Of a stretch of DNA of 64,000 nt, positions 1-11,900 are shown one piece after another. A program made the position numbers and the translations under genes. This DNA is from CBDFMR01 sp965249765 (GTDB lineage Bacteria; Bacteroidota; Bacteroidia; Chitinophagales; Saprospiraceae). The stretch is from contig CBDFMR010000005.1 of the NCBI GenBank assembly GCA_965249765.1, positions 1,984,001 through 2,048,000 on the forward strand, read 5' to 3'. The first letter of the stretch is position 1; every line of letters begins with the position of its first letter. Below the pieces are notes generated by a model. It saw only the letters and a program-made list of their open reading frames with translations. It searched no databases and had not been told where the DNA came from.

Positions 1-53
1 GGACTAACTTTTGATCTTTTAAATTGCTCCATGTACTCGTGATTATTGTTCAT
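1..53 (-). CDS. 5' end of an unidentified ORF, cut by the window edge
   Basis: A reading frame opens with ATG at 51-53 on the minus strand and runs off the window start; the 17 visible residues begin MNNNHEYMEQFKRSKVS. It overlaps the stop codon (44-46) of the decayed reading frame upstream, an arrangement common in multi-ORF transposons. The start resembles small accessory ORFs of IS66-type elements (a helix-turn-helix protein), but this is a guess from a few residues. Confidence 0.3.
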   Translation of the reverse strand, partial: MNNNHEYMEQFKRSKVS

Positions 54-246
54 TTCTACCTTTCCCGACCTTGTCGAAATGACTTTTTTTTCTTCGGTCC
101 TTGGTAACATCCCCAAGGGATGACTCAAATATTTCTCTCGCAAACTCTTGCCAAAGCTCTTAAAACTTGGACTCCTACTCGTAAAAACTTTCCGTTCCTT
201 TTAGGTTCTTTACATCACTCAGAAGTTGGTCAAATTGTTGGCGTAA
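44..246 (-). pseudogene. Decayed ORF, probably transposon-related, interrupted by the IS1634-like element
   Basis: On the minus strand one frame reads LRQQFDQLLSDVKNLKG, then continues as protein-like sequence across two in-frame stops to a third stop at 44-46. The charged, helical composition looks like coding sequence that has picked up nonsense mutations. Its upstream part is lost at the inverted repeat of the neighbouring element (from 249). I cannot name the family. It could be the 5' part of a transposase gene. Confidence 0.3.
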
Positions 247-248
247 TT

Positions 249-2322
249 TAACCCAACTTGGCTTAGGAGTTTCAAGAAGCAACAATTTTCGACAAATATG
301 AGTGTCTACGAGTGTCTAACAGACTGATAATCAGTTATTGTATTATTAGTTTTTCAATTGTAGTGGTGTACGGTTATTGGTTTTATGCAATTTTCATTGT
401 ATCTTTGCTTTCATGTTTATTAGATGTGTCAAAAAACAACGTAGTAAGAACTCCCAAATATTTTATCAATACACTTTGGCCCAGACTTCCAGGATTGACG
501 GTAAAGTCAAGCAATTTTCCATTTTGTATTTAGGCTCAGATAAGATATTGGCAGATAAAGCCAATCGTGCCGTTGTATTGGCCATGTTAAAAAGTAAAAT
601 TTTTGGACAACCGGACTTGTTTCCATCGAAGTATCCAAAGGAGCTCGAAGAGCTTGCTTTGGGCTACTATGAAAAATATCTTATTAAATATGAGTTGCAG
701 GGTAAGCCCGCACCGACGTCCATACCTCCCCCACCAAACAAAGCGGAGTTTCACCGATTAGATATAAAGGGTTTGAGAGTAGAACAAGTACGTAGTTTTG
801 GTGCAGAAAATCTATGCAAGCAAATACTGGATAAACTAGAGCTTGCCCGTTGTTTTAAGCAAATGGGATTAACTAAAGTTGAAATAAACAAAGCATTAAT
901 AAGTATTACTGCACGAGCCATATTTGCATGCTCTGAACATAGGACAGCCCAAATTTTACAGACCAATAGCGAGCTCCAACATTGCTACCGACAGGAAGAA
1001 AAAATTACACACAAACAACTATATGCCATTGCCGATAAGTTGTACAATAACAAAGACAGAATTGATCAATTTATTTACAATAGGGTCACAGACATGTTTG
1101 GTTTAAAAGACAAACTTGTGATTTTTGATATTAGCAATACTTATTTTGAAACAAGTAAAAGACAGAGTAAAATAGCACGTCACGCAAGGAGTAAAGAAAA
1201 GCGAAATGATTGTCCAATAGTTGTATTTACGGGTGTCATAAACGCCGAAGGCTTTATACGACACTCTAGGATCTATGAGGGGAATAGGGCAGATGCAACG
1301 ACACTTGATGATATGATAAAAGATCTGGAGAAGTATGCAAAACCCGATATTGAACGCACAGTAGTCATAGACGCGGGTATTGCAACAGAAGACAACTTAG
1401 CATTACTGAGGGCCAGGAAATACAAGTATGTTTGTGTATCACGTAAACGCCTCAAAGATTATCCAGCGCAGGACGTTGATCAGCGAGTGACTATATTTAA
1501 TAAAGATGACAAGCAAAAGGTCGAGCTATACATTTTCCAGCCACAAGGATATACGGATACATGGATGTATGTTCAAAGTGATGGCAAGCGAAAAAAAGAG
1601 CAATCGATGGATGGTAAATTAGTCCAGAGATTTGAAGAAAACCTGGAAACCATAAAAAAGGCCATTGACAAAAAAGGAGGAACCAAGAAGATCGAAAAAG
1701 TATGGGAACGTATTGGTCGAGCAAAACAAAAACACCTTCGAGTATCGGGACGGTATGATATTAATGTTGAGCAGTGCCAAGGTATTGCCACGGATATGAG
1801 TTGGATCAAGAAAACATCGAAAGTAAAACAAGACAAAGCAAAAGGGGTATATTTTTTGCGCACAAATTATTCAGATCCAACCGAAAATCAATTATGGGAT
1901 ATATACAACACCATCCGTGAAGTTGAATCAACCTTTAGGTGTCTAAAAACTGACCTGCAAATTAGACCCATTCACCACCAAAAAGACGAGCGAATCAAAA
2001 GTCATATCTACTTGACAGTTTTAGCTTATCAACTTGTTAATACGATTCGGTATATGCTAAAGCAACATGGTCTCACATACGATTGGAGAAACATACTTAG
2101 AATATTGAATACCCATACTATCCAAACTGTTGTGCTTCCTACGGATAAAAAGGTGATTCATATGCGCATACCTTCTAAGCCCATTGAACAACTACAGCAA
2201 ATTTATTCTGCCACCCAATGTAAGCACACTCAAACCCCTACAAAAAAATATGTAGTGTACCACTGATTTTCTAAGTCACTGAAAATCAATAAACTAATTT
2301 CTCCGTCGGCCAAGTTGGGTTA
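249..2322 (+). mobile_element. IS1634-like insertion sequence, copy A, with 14-bp terminal inverted repeats
   Basis: The ends TAACCCAACTTGGC (249-262) and GCCAAGTTGGGTTA (2309-2322) are perfect 14-bp inverted repeats bracketing one long transposase gene. No direct repeat of any length is evident in the flanks, so the surroundings were probably rearranged after insertion. The right flank leads within 60 bp into an IS66 remnant. The end sequences differ from those of the second IS1634-like element at 38356-40180, so these are two distinct elements. Confidence 0.85.
413..2266 (+). CDS. IS1634-family DDE transposase (copy A)
   Basis: About 617 residues, the usual size of IS1634-family (IS4 superfamily) transposases. 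The likely start is the ATG at 413 (MFIRCVKKQRSKN), matching the basic N-terminus typical of this family; an ATG at 377 in frame gives an unlikely hydrophobic extension. The catalytic acidic residues are visible in KLVIFDISNTYFE (first D), TVVIDAGIATEDN (second D) and REVESTFRCLKTDL (E in the C-terminal Y-R/K-E type region). The gene fills the element and is uninterrupted, so it may be functional. Confidence 0.85.
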   Translation: MFIRCVKKQRSKNSQIFYQYTLAQTSRIDGKVKQFSILYLGSDKILADKANRAVVLAMLKSKIFGQPDLFPSKYPKELEELALGYYEKYLIKYELQGKPAPTSIPPPPNKAEFHRLDIKGLRVEQVRSFGAENLCKQILDKLELARCFKQMGLTKVEINKALISITARAIFACSEHRTAQILQTNSELQHCYRQEEKITHKQLYAIADKLYNNKDRIDQFIYNRVTDMFGLKDKLVIFDISNTYFETSKRQSKIARHARSKEKRNDCPIVVFTGVINAEGFIRHSRIYEGNRADATTLDDMIKDLEKYAKPDIERTVVIDAGIATEDNLALLRARKYKYVCVSRKRLKDYPAQDVDQRVTIFNKDDKQKVELYIFQPQGYTDTWMYVQSDGKRKKEQSMDGKLVQRFEENLETIKKAIDKKGGTKKIEKVWERIGRAKQKHLRVSGRYDINVEQCQGIATDMSWIKKTSKVKQDKAKGVYFLRTNYSDPTENQLWDIYNTIREVESTFRCLKTDLQIRPIHHQKDERIKSHIYLTVLAYQLVNTIRYMLKQHGLTYDWRNILRILNTHTIQTVVLPTDKKVIHMRIPSKPIEQLQQIYSATQCKHTQTPTKKYVVYH

Positions 2323-2381
2323 ACGGACTATTGAAATTAACATATTACGAATTTATTGCATGTTTTGGTGCGGTCGCCCTA

Positions 2382-2749
2382 GTAGTCAACTATGCTTCAC
2401 TAAATCAGCTATTAAAAGAATTAAGCAAAAAGAAAGATCAACTACTGGTAGTGCTTCATAGACCCAATACATCCCTGCACAACAATGATTCGGAAAGAGA
2501 CATCCGCGAATATGTCAAAAGAAGAAAGATAAGTGCCGGCACCAGAAGTGAAAATGGCAGATTGGCAAGAGATACTTTTTTGTCACTGAAAAAAACCTGT
2601 AGAAAGTTAGAAATATCTTTCTGGGAGTATCTTCAGGATCGACTTCAAAACCTTAACAATATCCCCACGCTAAGCGAAATAATGACCCAAAAATATCAAC
2701 TATCCTTGGGATAACTATGCCCAATTCTCAACAGGTATTGAGTACTTAC
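2382..2749 (+). pseudogene. 3' remnant of an IS66-family tnpC transposase gene plus IS66 right end
   Basis: The last ~110 codons, from VVNYASLNQLL to the stop at 2712-2714, match the C-terminus of the IS66 transposase on the opposite strand at 14026-14358, nearly identically over the final ~80 residues. The sequence then continues to the IS66 terminus ending in TATTGAGTACTTAC at 2749. The homologous stretch is 368 bp in both places (partner 13991-14358, inverted). The 5' part is missing: homology stops abruptly at 2382, close to the IS1634-like element. The ATG at 2331 is not a meaningful start. Confidence 0.8.
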
Positions 2750-2823
2750 CAACGTATTGCGAAAACGGAAAACTTAACTGCTTGATAATCAAATGCTTAT
2801 GGCTAAAACGTGTCAAAGTCAAG
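2750..2823 (+). mobile_element. Right-end remnant of the second IS1634-like element
   Basis: These 74 bp match 40107-40180, the right end of the intact IS1634-like element, with one mismatch seen. They end in the terminal repeat GTGTCAAAGTCAAG. They directly abut the IS66 terminus at 2749, which indicates that an IS66 element once inserted into a copy of this IS and that only the distal end survives here. Confidence 0.8.
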
Positions 2824-2846
2824 AAATATAAGAATATAAATCTTCG

Positions 2847-2892
2847 ACAAAAAACAGGGAGAGCTCTTTACGAAACTCTCCCTGTTTTTTGT
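2847..2892. terminator. Bidirectional rho-independent terminator after the giant surface-protein gene
   Basis: A perfect 17-bp stem (2847-2863 with 2876-2892) with a 12-nt loop has a GC-rich core and runs of A and T at its foot, so it can act on both strands. It lies 17 nt past the stop codon of the giant minus-strand gene and would end that transcript while shielding it from transcription out of the IS remnants. Confidence 0.85.
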
Positions 2893-2908
2893 TATAAGGT
2901 AGTATAAT

Positions 2909-5900
2909 CTACTCGACTAAAATCATCTTCTTAGTAGCAGTGAAGTCACCACTCTCAAGCTGGTAGTATAATACTCCGCTTGCACCAAGGTCACGATTAG
3001 ATACTTTTATCTCGTTGTAACCTTTGTCGTAGTCACCTTCTATCACTCTTACTACTTTTCCTGTCACATCATAGATTGTAACCGACGCTGCATCAGCCGT
3101 TGGTAAGTTGAAACCTATCGTTGATGTTACTGAGAATGGGTTTGGCTCATTCTGGAACAATGCAAACTCTCCATCGAGAACTGCATCACCTCCTCGCAAG
3201 CTCAACTCAACTCCCTGCACCTGATATGTTTCACCAACATATGACTCAGCTGTTGTTACTCTACTATTGATAGATAACATTTCTGAAATATGCTTAGACT
3301 CAGTAACATTCAATACTAGAGTGAAGAGAACTTCATCCGTACCTACAGATACTGCATCTTTTGAATTCCAACTCATTGTAACGGTTCCATCAGTAAGTAG
3401 TGCTGTGTTAACACCATGTACCATATTGATAGCTCCACTTTCTACGTCTACCAATGATGCACCATTAAGATTCATCGTATACTGGTATCCATAGATAGAT
3501 GCAAAGTTTCCACTTGTCACATCTACTTTCACTGTACCTACTGCCATATCAGCATCAGCAACTTCTAGCTTGAGGCTAGCATTGCTTCTACTCTCTGAGC
3601 TTACACTCTGAGCATTGGCTTCAGCACTTAGGTTGACGTCTCCAATCTTGACTGCTACAAAATCCTCAGCCATCATATTATCTTGAAGATTGTCCACTTC
3701 CTTGTACTTATCTACTGGGAATGGATCAAGTATGTCAGCAAACACTTGGTCAGCATCAACTGCTATCCAACTCACATTGCTTGGTAACTCATCGAATACA
3801 CCCAAGATCAACTTTCTCAAGATTAACAAGTCTGTAGCACTTACGTCCTCATTGTCATTGATATCAGCTGCAATCACCTTGTATGGGCTATCTAGTAGCT
3901 GTATTCCCAAGATGTGCTTCTGAATGATCAAGAGGTCAAGTGTACTTACACCGTTCATGTAATCGGTAGTACTATTTCCACTTAATACATAATTAATACC
4001 TAGCACATTGTCTACGAATACATAATCTCCAGCATCAGTCATCTGATGTATAGGGAATTGATTCCCTAGTGCATCAGCATCATTCGTCATCTCGATATCA
4101 GTAACACCTTCACCGAATTCAGTATTTACATGTCCTCCGATCTCTCTACCTTGACCCTCGCAGTTCTCACCACCTATCGTCATAGTAATCGTACAGTAGT
4201 CGATGTTACCGCCAAAGATCTCAGCATCAACTTCTCCTCTCCATGCAAGCTGGGCTTTCTCATCCCATACGTACATTCTCACCTCATTTTCTCCACACTC
4301 TGTAAAGATGTGTCCTTCACAGTTGCTTCCATCCCAGTAATGCCATACTCCGCTAACATAATTAGCTGGGTGAGGCCATTCGAATAATCTCATGAACTGT
4401 CCACTATTGTTAAAGTAGTGTCCTAGGTTATAAGCGTAGTCACCAGCTGATTGTACCCACTCTACACCAGGTCCTACCTCACTAAATGTAAACCATAAAT
4501 TCTCATAATCAGAACAATTGTCATATGATCCTAGATCAAAATCACAAGCCCATACTTCTACCATTCCAGGATCTCCCTCCATCAGCGCTGTACTTACATC
4601 GACACAGTATGGCGTCGGTGCTTTCTTGTCAGTCACCATAAATGTGCTGCTGCAGCTTGTTACATTACCACAACCATCTGTCACTTTCCATACTACCTTA
4701 TGGTTGTACATACTTCCAGGTATAGTAAGATTAGCCGGTGGTGCTCCTAGATTTAGTGATAGTTCTTCACCACTAGCTGTAGGTACAACTGGTACTCTGA
4801 TAGCACCCGGGATAGACTCATTGAAGCTTGTAAATAGTACATCTACTGTACCATCCCCCCAAAGGTCTACTTCTACATGCCACTTGAGCCATACTACTGT
4901 ATCACACGCTCCTGCATCAAATGCAGTATTCTTAAGAATGACTTCATGATTGATACAAGCTGCATCTACATTGAAACACTCATCATTGCAATCCATCTCT
5001 GGAGGATCATTGTCCAAGTACTTAACTTCCTGGATATGTGTCCAGTATCCTGAAACCAATCCATCATCACAACTTTCATCTATAAGATTCAAATCACAAT
5101 CGTCTTCCTTAAACTGACACCAGTCGATCACTGTAAAGTAGTTCAACACTTTGAAGCAAGCTCCTGATTCAAACTCGAAGGTATCACTAGCCGTAAGCGT
5201 CCATGCTACTAAACTACAAGGCGTATCATCCCATAATGGCTCGCCCGGAGCTCTATCACAGTTAGGTGGATTGTTTACTTGATCACCAGGCCAGTCAATC
5301 TCTCCATCAAATTCATAAGGTGAATCAATAGTTATCTCCTGTGGTCCACAAGATATTGTACGCTCAACGGCTTCCAACGTATCATTACCATTAAAATCTA
5401 TATACCAGACTCTGAGTATACTACCTACATTACATGCATTGGTACGTACTATATCATCGTACAAAACATCCAAATCTCCACAGATACCAAATGCCCTAGC
5501 TGTACCAGCCATGTCGAGATCATTATAATCCATATCACATGTCAATTCTACATCTGGAGGACAAATAAGGATAGGCGTAGACTTATCTTCTACTCTTACA
5601 TCTGTCCAACCTTCATTATAGTTGTCTCCAGAAGAGCCATATACACCATCCATATCTGCATCATCCCATACTCTTAACCATACTTTCACCATACCAAATC
5701 TAACTCCGTCTTCTTCATCAGTAAGATCAGTACAACATACTTTTATATACGCACCACCATCCAAATCACGATTATGATCCTGAGGATGGTTTGTGTTGTC
5801 ATACGTGACGTTCTGGTTATGAGGTGGATTGAAAATTGGATTTACATTGCCACAAGCATGATCTCCTGCAGGTCTTCTGACCTCAAGGTATACACCAGTA

Positions 5901-8900
5901 CATCCATCATAACTTCCATTATCTACATGATACGTATAGATTTTACCAGTACCTCTATCTGTAGTACCGTCAGAGGTGAGGCTGATCACTATATTCTGAA
6001 GCGTAATTACTGTCGGAGCAGAGCCATCAAAGACTACAAAGTTGAGATTCTTTGTGGTTACATTACCACAGCAATCAGAAACAGTATATGTAAGTACGTG
6101 AGTACCCTTAGGTGCATCAAATACATTGTTACCTATAATAACCATAGGACTTCCATCTTCCAAAACTCCAGATACTAATACAGATGTATACTCAGAACAT
6201 GCATCATGCGCCCATACCGTAGGTAGTGGTCCACTGTATACACAGTTCCATGGATTAGCTGATACTAGAGAGTCACCTGTAATCTCGCTGATCGTCGGTG
6301 GTTCCTTGTCAGTACGCTTGATTACTTGCGTCACTGTTACAGGTCCTGACGCAGCATCACACCAGTCAATGATGGTCCATGTACGGATCGCTTTAAATAT
6401 CTCATCGCCACATAATCCACCGCAAGCAGGGATTACTTGGTCCGACCAAACGGCTACAACACTCTCGCAGAGATCACCATCGTAGCCCGTATGACCTGTG
6501 TAAGGTATTTTACCAGGCTCATATCCAGGAATATCGTCATCACAACCAAGCAAAACAACCAGCTCTGGGGCAGGGTAATCGCTTGCAACAGGGAATCCAA
6601 TCTTAATAACTTGCTCACATATTGATGAGTTACCATACTCATCCGTTGCAAGCCATAATATGTTGATTTGAGTAGAATCACATTCCTCCTTATGTACTGT
6701 CACCTGATGCCATAATGTATAATCGCTGCATTCTTGAATTACAGGTTGTACTAAATAAGGATTGCTAATGAGTTTATCCACGTCCAAGCAAGTATAATCG
6801 TCCTGGATGGTACAATCGAGCAACGGAGGTAATTTATCCTCAATACATACTTGACCCCAACAAGAATTCATTGACCCACAGAGTTCTTTTACTGATACTG
6901 TCAAACATGTGCCTATATAATTAGTTAAATCACTTGTGTCAATTGGATTTCCATATTGGTCTTTAATAATTACTTCATAAAAGTAATCTAGGTAGTCGGC
7001 AGGATCAATGTTACAAATGTCCATTTCTCCTTCAAGGAACATTGACGGAGACAGATCTAATGAACAATCAGGACTTAAACTAACATTGATCTGATCATTA
7101 CATGCAAGGGTAAATCCACCAGTATGTACTAGAAGCGGAACTGTATCACTCGCTACACTACATTCGGGATCTGGATCATGATCAGCCGTTACCAGAATCC
7201 TCCATAAACTACAGTTGTAGTCCTCTGGAATATTATCCAATGTAAATGTTACTGATTCAGATCCGTCCGTGTCAACTGTATTGGTCATTATAGTTACCCA
7301 TGTCGCCCCATTAAGATTCTGAAGTTCAAAAATCAATGGACTACCATTTTCAACCTCAGCCGTTGCTGAGAACGTAACCGATCCACCTTCACAAGTAAAT
7401 GCCGTTACAGGTTGCTCCAGGATTTCAGGATTAGGATTAATAATAATTTCTATGCTATCAATGTTTCCACATAAATCATCATTTCTTCCAATGACGTAAT
7501 ATGTACCATCATGTACTCCTATGACAGCGTCAAGAATGATGGGATTTTGTTCGGAAGAGAAAAACCCGTTGGGTCCGGTCCACTCCCATGTAGTACTTCC
7601 ACTTCCAACTTCTCTCAGGAATATAGTCTCTCCTTCGCAAACACTCTCACCTCTAGCAATAACATTTGGAAAAGGAGGTTCCAGTACCATGATAGTTCCA
7701 CTGCAATTAACGCAGTTGTTACTGTTGGAGCTATTATTATCCATTGCGGTATATGTAATGACCACAGTTCCTTCTGTATATGGTCCAAAGAAATATGTTC
7801 CATTAGGAGTATTCGGAGCTGTCAATACAGTTTGAGGTACTTGATTATCTGATACCTCAAATGGGACTCCAATACCTCCCATAACTGAGATAACCTCTAC
7901 ATACCACAATCCTGGACCAGCAGGGATTCCATCGGCATCTGTACATGAAGCCACAGCTTGCATGGCAACTACAGGTAGAATGCCAAATGGGATACATGAG
8001 GATAAATTCAGGTCAGCACAATAAGTGAAGGTGCCTGACACTCCCCCTGTCGTCATTACTCCATCATTTTCAAATAATACATCTGCGACAGCTATAATGT
8101 CCATACCAACAAGAATATTTGGTGGTACTTCCAATTCCGGTGGTGTAATATCAGGATTGGTATCCGGATCATTGAAGTAATTCAGACCATATATGCAGTA
8201 CATCCCTTCAGGGAGCATTGCCCCGAAGAAATCTTGTAAAGGTATGTCTTCGTTAAAGTCAGCCGGAGTGCCAATATTGTATTCAATCGATTCATATGCC
8301 GCTACAATAAGGTCAGTTGATGAATCTACTATCAACCAAGCATAATGATATAAATCCGCTATTGGAACAATGCTGGGGTCGTCAAAATCAACTTCTATAT
8401 TAATAGTAGTGCCGACAACAGTCAGACCAGTCACCTCATCTACGCAAAATGAGTTACAATCTGTCGAAGTTTGAGTACCCGCATCAGGCTGACAACACAA
8501 TTCTTCGTCAAAACTTTCAGAATCACAAGCCTCGGAAGCATCTTGTGGTGGTACTCCATCTACAATATCAAAATCTACAATTGATACATTGACCGTGGCT
8601 TTATTGGCGGCATCAAAATCTGAGCCATTCAAAGTGATACAATTACCTGTGACACCTCCTATCAACTCACTGTAATTAAATGGACCAAGTATCGTGATCA
8701 ACATAATATCAGTATCCTCGACAACTACATAAAACTGTCCTGAAGGACCTTCCTGATCAACAGTGAAACATAGTTCGATTTCATAACCATGCGCTGGTGG
8801 AGTCGCAAAATTGCATTCTTGTGTGACCTTCAAACTGTTATTACCTACAACAGTTATATTGACTGGCGTCCTATCACTGACGCATCCATTCTCTTCACAC

Positions 8901-11900
8901 TGTGTAAAGAATGTATATACACCAGGAATAGTTAGATCAAAAGGAATCGGCATGGTGTCTGAAGCTTCCGAAATCCCATTATCATCATAGGCACCAGCAA
9001 TCAAACCCAGCGGATCAAGCGTCGAGCCCATTCCTTGTTGCATTCCATCAACCGGCGCATCCCACCATGTTGCGATTATAGATTGCCCACCATTGCACAT
9101 TACTTCTAAAAGATCACTAGGATCTATAGTACCACCGGCGCATAAGACAGGTTCATATGCTACTGTTGGGGGGTCAGGAATCGGGTATACATTTACGATC
9201 ACTTGAGATGGCATGCTCTCACAACCATTACAAGTTGTCGTCGTAACATAAAAAGTATCTGGACTACTAACAACATCAGTTGGAGGGCAGTAGAGCGGTC
9301 CAGTAAACACAGGGCTAATACCTCCTGCCATTGGATCTTGATCGTAAAAATTAAATCTTACTTGCTCTGGTAAATCAGAGCCATATATCTCAATATTGTC
9401 ATAAGCCACTGCTTCATCACCACCATTTGTCACTGTCTCCAATCTCAGTGTCAATTCATCTCCGACAGGGCAAGCTGATAATGGGAAACAATATTTTGAA
9501 AACCCATTAAGCACCTGTTCTCCATTAAGAGTCATTGGATCATTGAGTACGATCGGTCCATTTGTAATATCATAAGAAGCTAAGCCATTGTCATCAACGA
9601 TTAAACTAAAGAGATTTGTAAATCCACCTCCGTCAATATCAAGAGACCAATCATGAGTATCTGTGGATTCAAAATCGCCCATTGCTGAGACATCAACGCA
9701 GATCATACTTACACCTTCAGTGGCTGTGGATACATCAAATATCCAATCAACTGAAACAGTACCCATGTTATCCCCATTCTCAGTATCTACGACACCAAAA
9801 TAATTATTCCCATAATTGCACGGAATAGGGCCTAAGTCATCCGCAGGGAAATAATTAGAACATCCTGAGTCAGCCGCATCATCTGCTAATGCAAATGGAG
9901 CTTGTCTAGGCATAGGATCATCACTCAATCCAGTTGTAATCCCAAATAAATCACCTCCCGAAGTGAATTGATCTTCGTGATCAAAAACAGTACCTAAATC
10001 TGTGGTATTGCTAATGACCGACAATCCAACCGGAGCATCAAAGTCATCCGATGCGATTAATATAGGTTGGTTAAGTGGGTTTCCAGCATCGGGCGAAATA
10101 ACCGGCTTTTCACCATCACACACTTCGATATCCATAACTATCGGAGGATCAGGAACAACAAATTCTATAAGAACTATTTGTTGCTTACAAGAATCAATAT
10201 TGTTACACACATCTGTTGCATAATATGTCCTTTCAATTTCAATAAGCATAGGTGTATCCGTAATGTATACATCAATATACTCTATGGTGTCAAGACCACA
10301 ATCATCAGATGCTGTACCACCAAATCCAATAAATTCTAGAAGTGTAACTCCTTCCAATGTCCCGGAAATGGAAGGCATTATATTCATCAATTCTATCATA
10401 TTGCACATTGCAGTTTCTATATCATCAGGACATGATATTCCTGGCGCAATGGTATCATCCATGAAGGCTTGAAGAATGCAAGAATCAACATTCCCCACAC
10501 AATCCTCAATGTAAAATGAGATATCGAGTCCAACAGAGAGGTCACAGCTAAGCGGTGGTAACCCCCCGACATAATTATTGCTGACCTCCACATCCCCGCC
10601 ACAGTTGTCAGTAACGTTTGCATCAATTAAAGATTCAATTGAAGATACCCAAGCATCTATATCTGATTCATCGTCAATACCACATTCTAAGACTAGATCA
10701 GAGAGCAGGTCACAATCCATAACTGGTGGAGTAGCATCTAATACAATAATATTAGTGTAAAATGTATCACTCTCATTCAAACACCCATCAGTAGCTACGT
10801 ACTTTATTACCCTCACATAATCCTCATCCGTACAACCACTTGGTCCGACTGTCGTTACATCACTCACAACAGATATGACAGGAGTCCCACAATCATCCAT
10901 CGCCATCGGATCAGTGGGAATTATAACTTCGCTGTCACACTCTACATTTTGATCTAAATTCTGATTAGCATTCCATACTGGGGCTGTTGTGTCATCTACT
11001 GTGATCAACTGAGTGTCCATCGCTGTATTGCCACATGTATCTGTGATCGTCCACGTTCTTGTCACTATTGTAGGGCACGTTTCCGCTGCCACATCTATGT
11101 ACGTCAGCTCATAGCCACATGCTTCCGTCACTGAGGCTCCTGTCAAACCTAGGAATATCGCTTCTTCTGCTTGTGTCAATGTCACCAATGTCTCCGAGTA
11201 GTCAAATCCCGTATTCCCAGCAGTCACTGTTGTTATATCTGCAGTACATGCCTCTAATGTGATATCATCAGGGGCTACTATTATCGGATCTATTGCATCA
11301 CCTACACTGATAAGCTGACTATCCATATCTACGTTATCACATGTATCTGTGATCGTCCACGTTCTTGTCACTATTGTAGGGCACGTTTCCGCTGCCACAT
11401 CTATGTACGTCAGCTCATAGCCACATGCTTCCGTCACTGAGGCTCCCATCAAACCTAGGAATATCGCTTCTTCTGCTTGTGTCAATGTCACCAATGTCTC
11501 CGAGTAGTCAAATCCCGTATTCCCAGCTGTCACTGTTGTTATATCTGCAGTACATGCCTCTAATGTAATATCATCAGGAGCTACTATCACTGGATTCGTA
11601 GTGTCCTTAATTGTAATTGTCTGCATACAACTCGCAATCGTATCTCCGCCTATAACTAAGTAATATATTCGGTCCAGGCTTATTCCATTCATGCACAACA
11701 TTCCTGTCGTGTCTGCTGATAGTTGTAATTCTGTGATCCCTCCACAATTTTCCATCATTGTAAATACCTCTGCTGGCAATGTAAACGGGGCTGGAGCATC
11801 GTCAGCTGAGCACCCTTCTACATCTTGATCCATTATATTACATGTTGCTGACTCTATACAACAATTGGCATTTATACACATCGATATTACAGAACACTCT

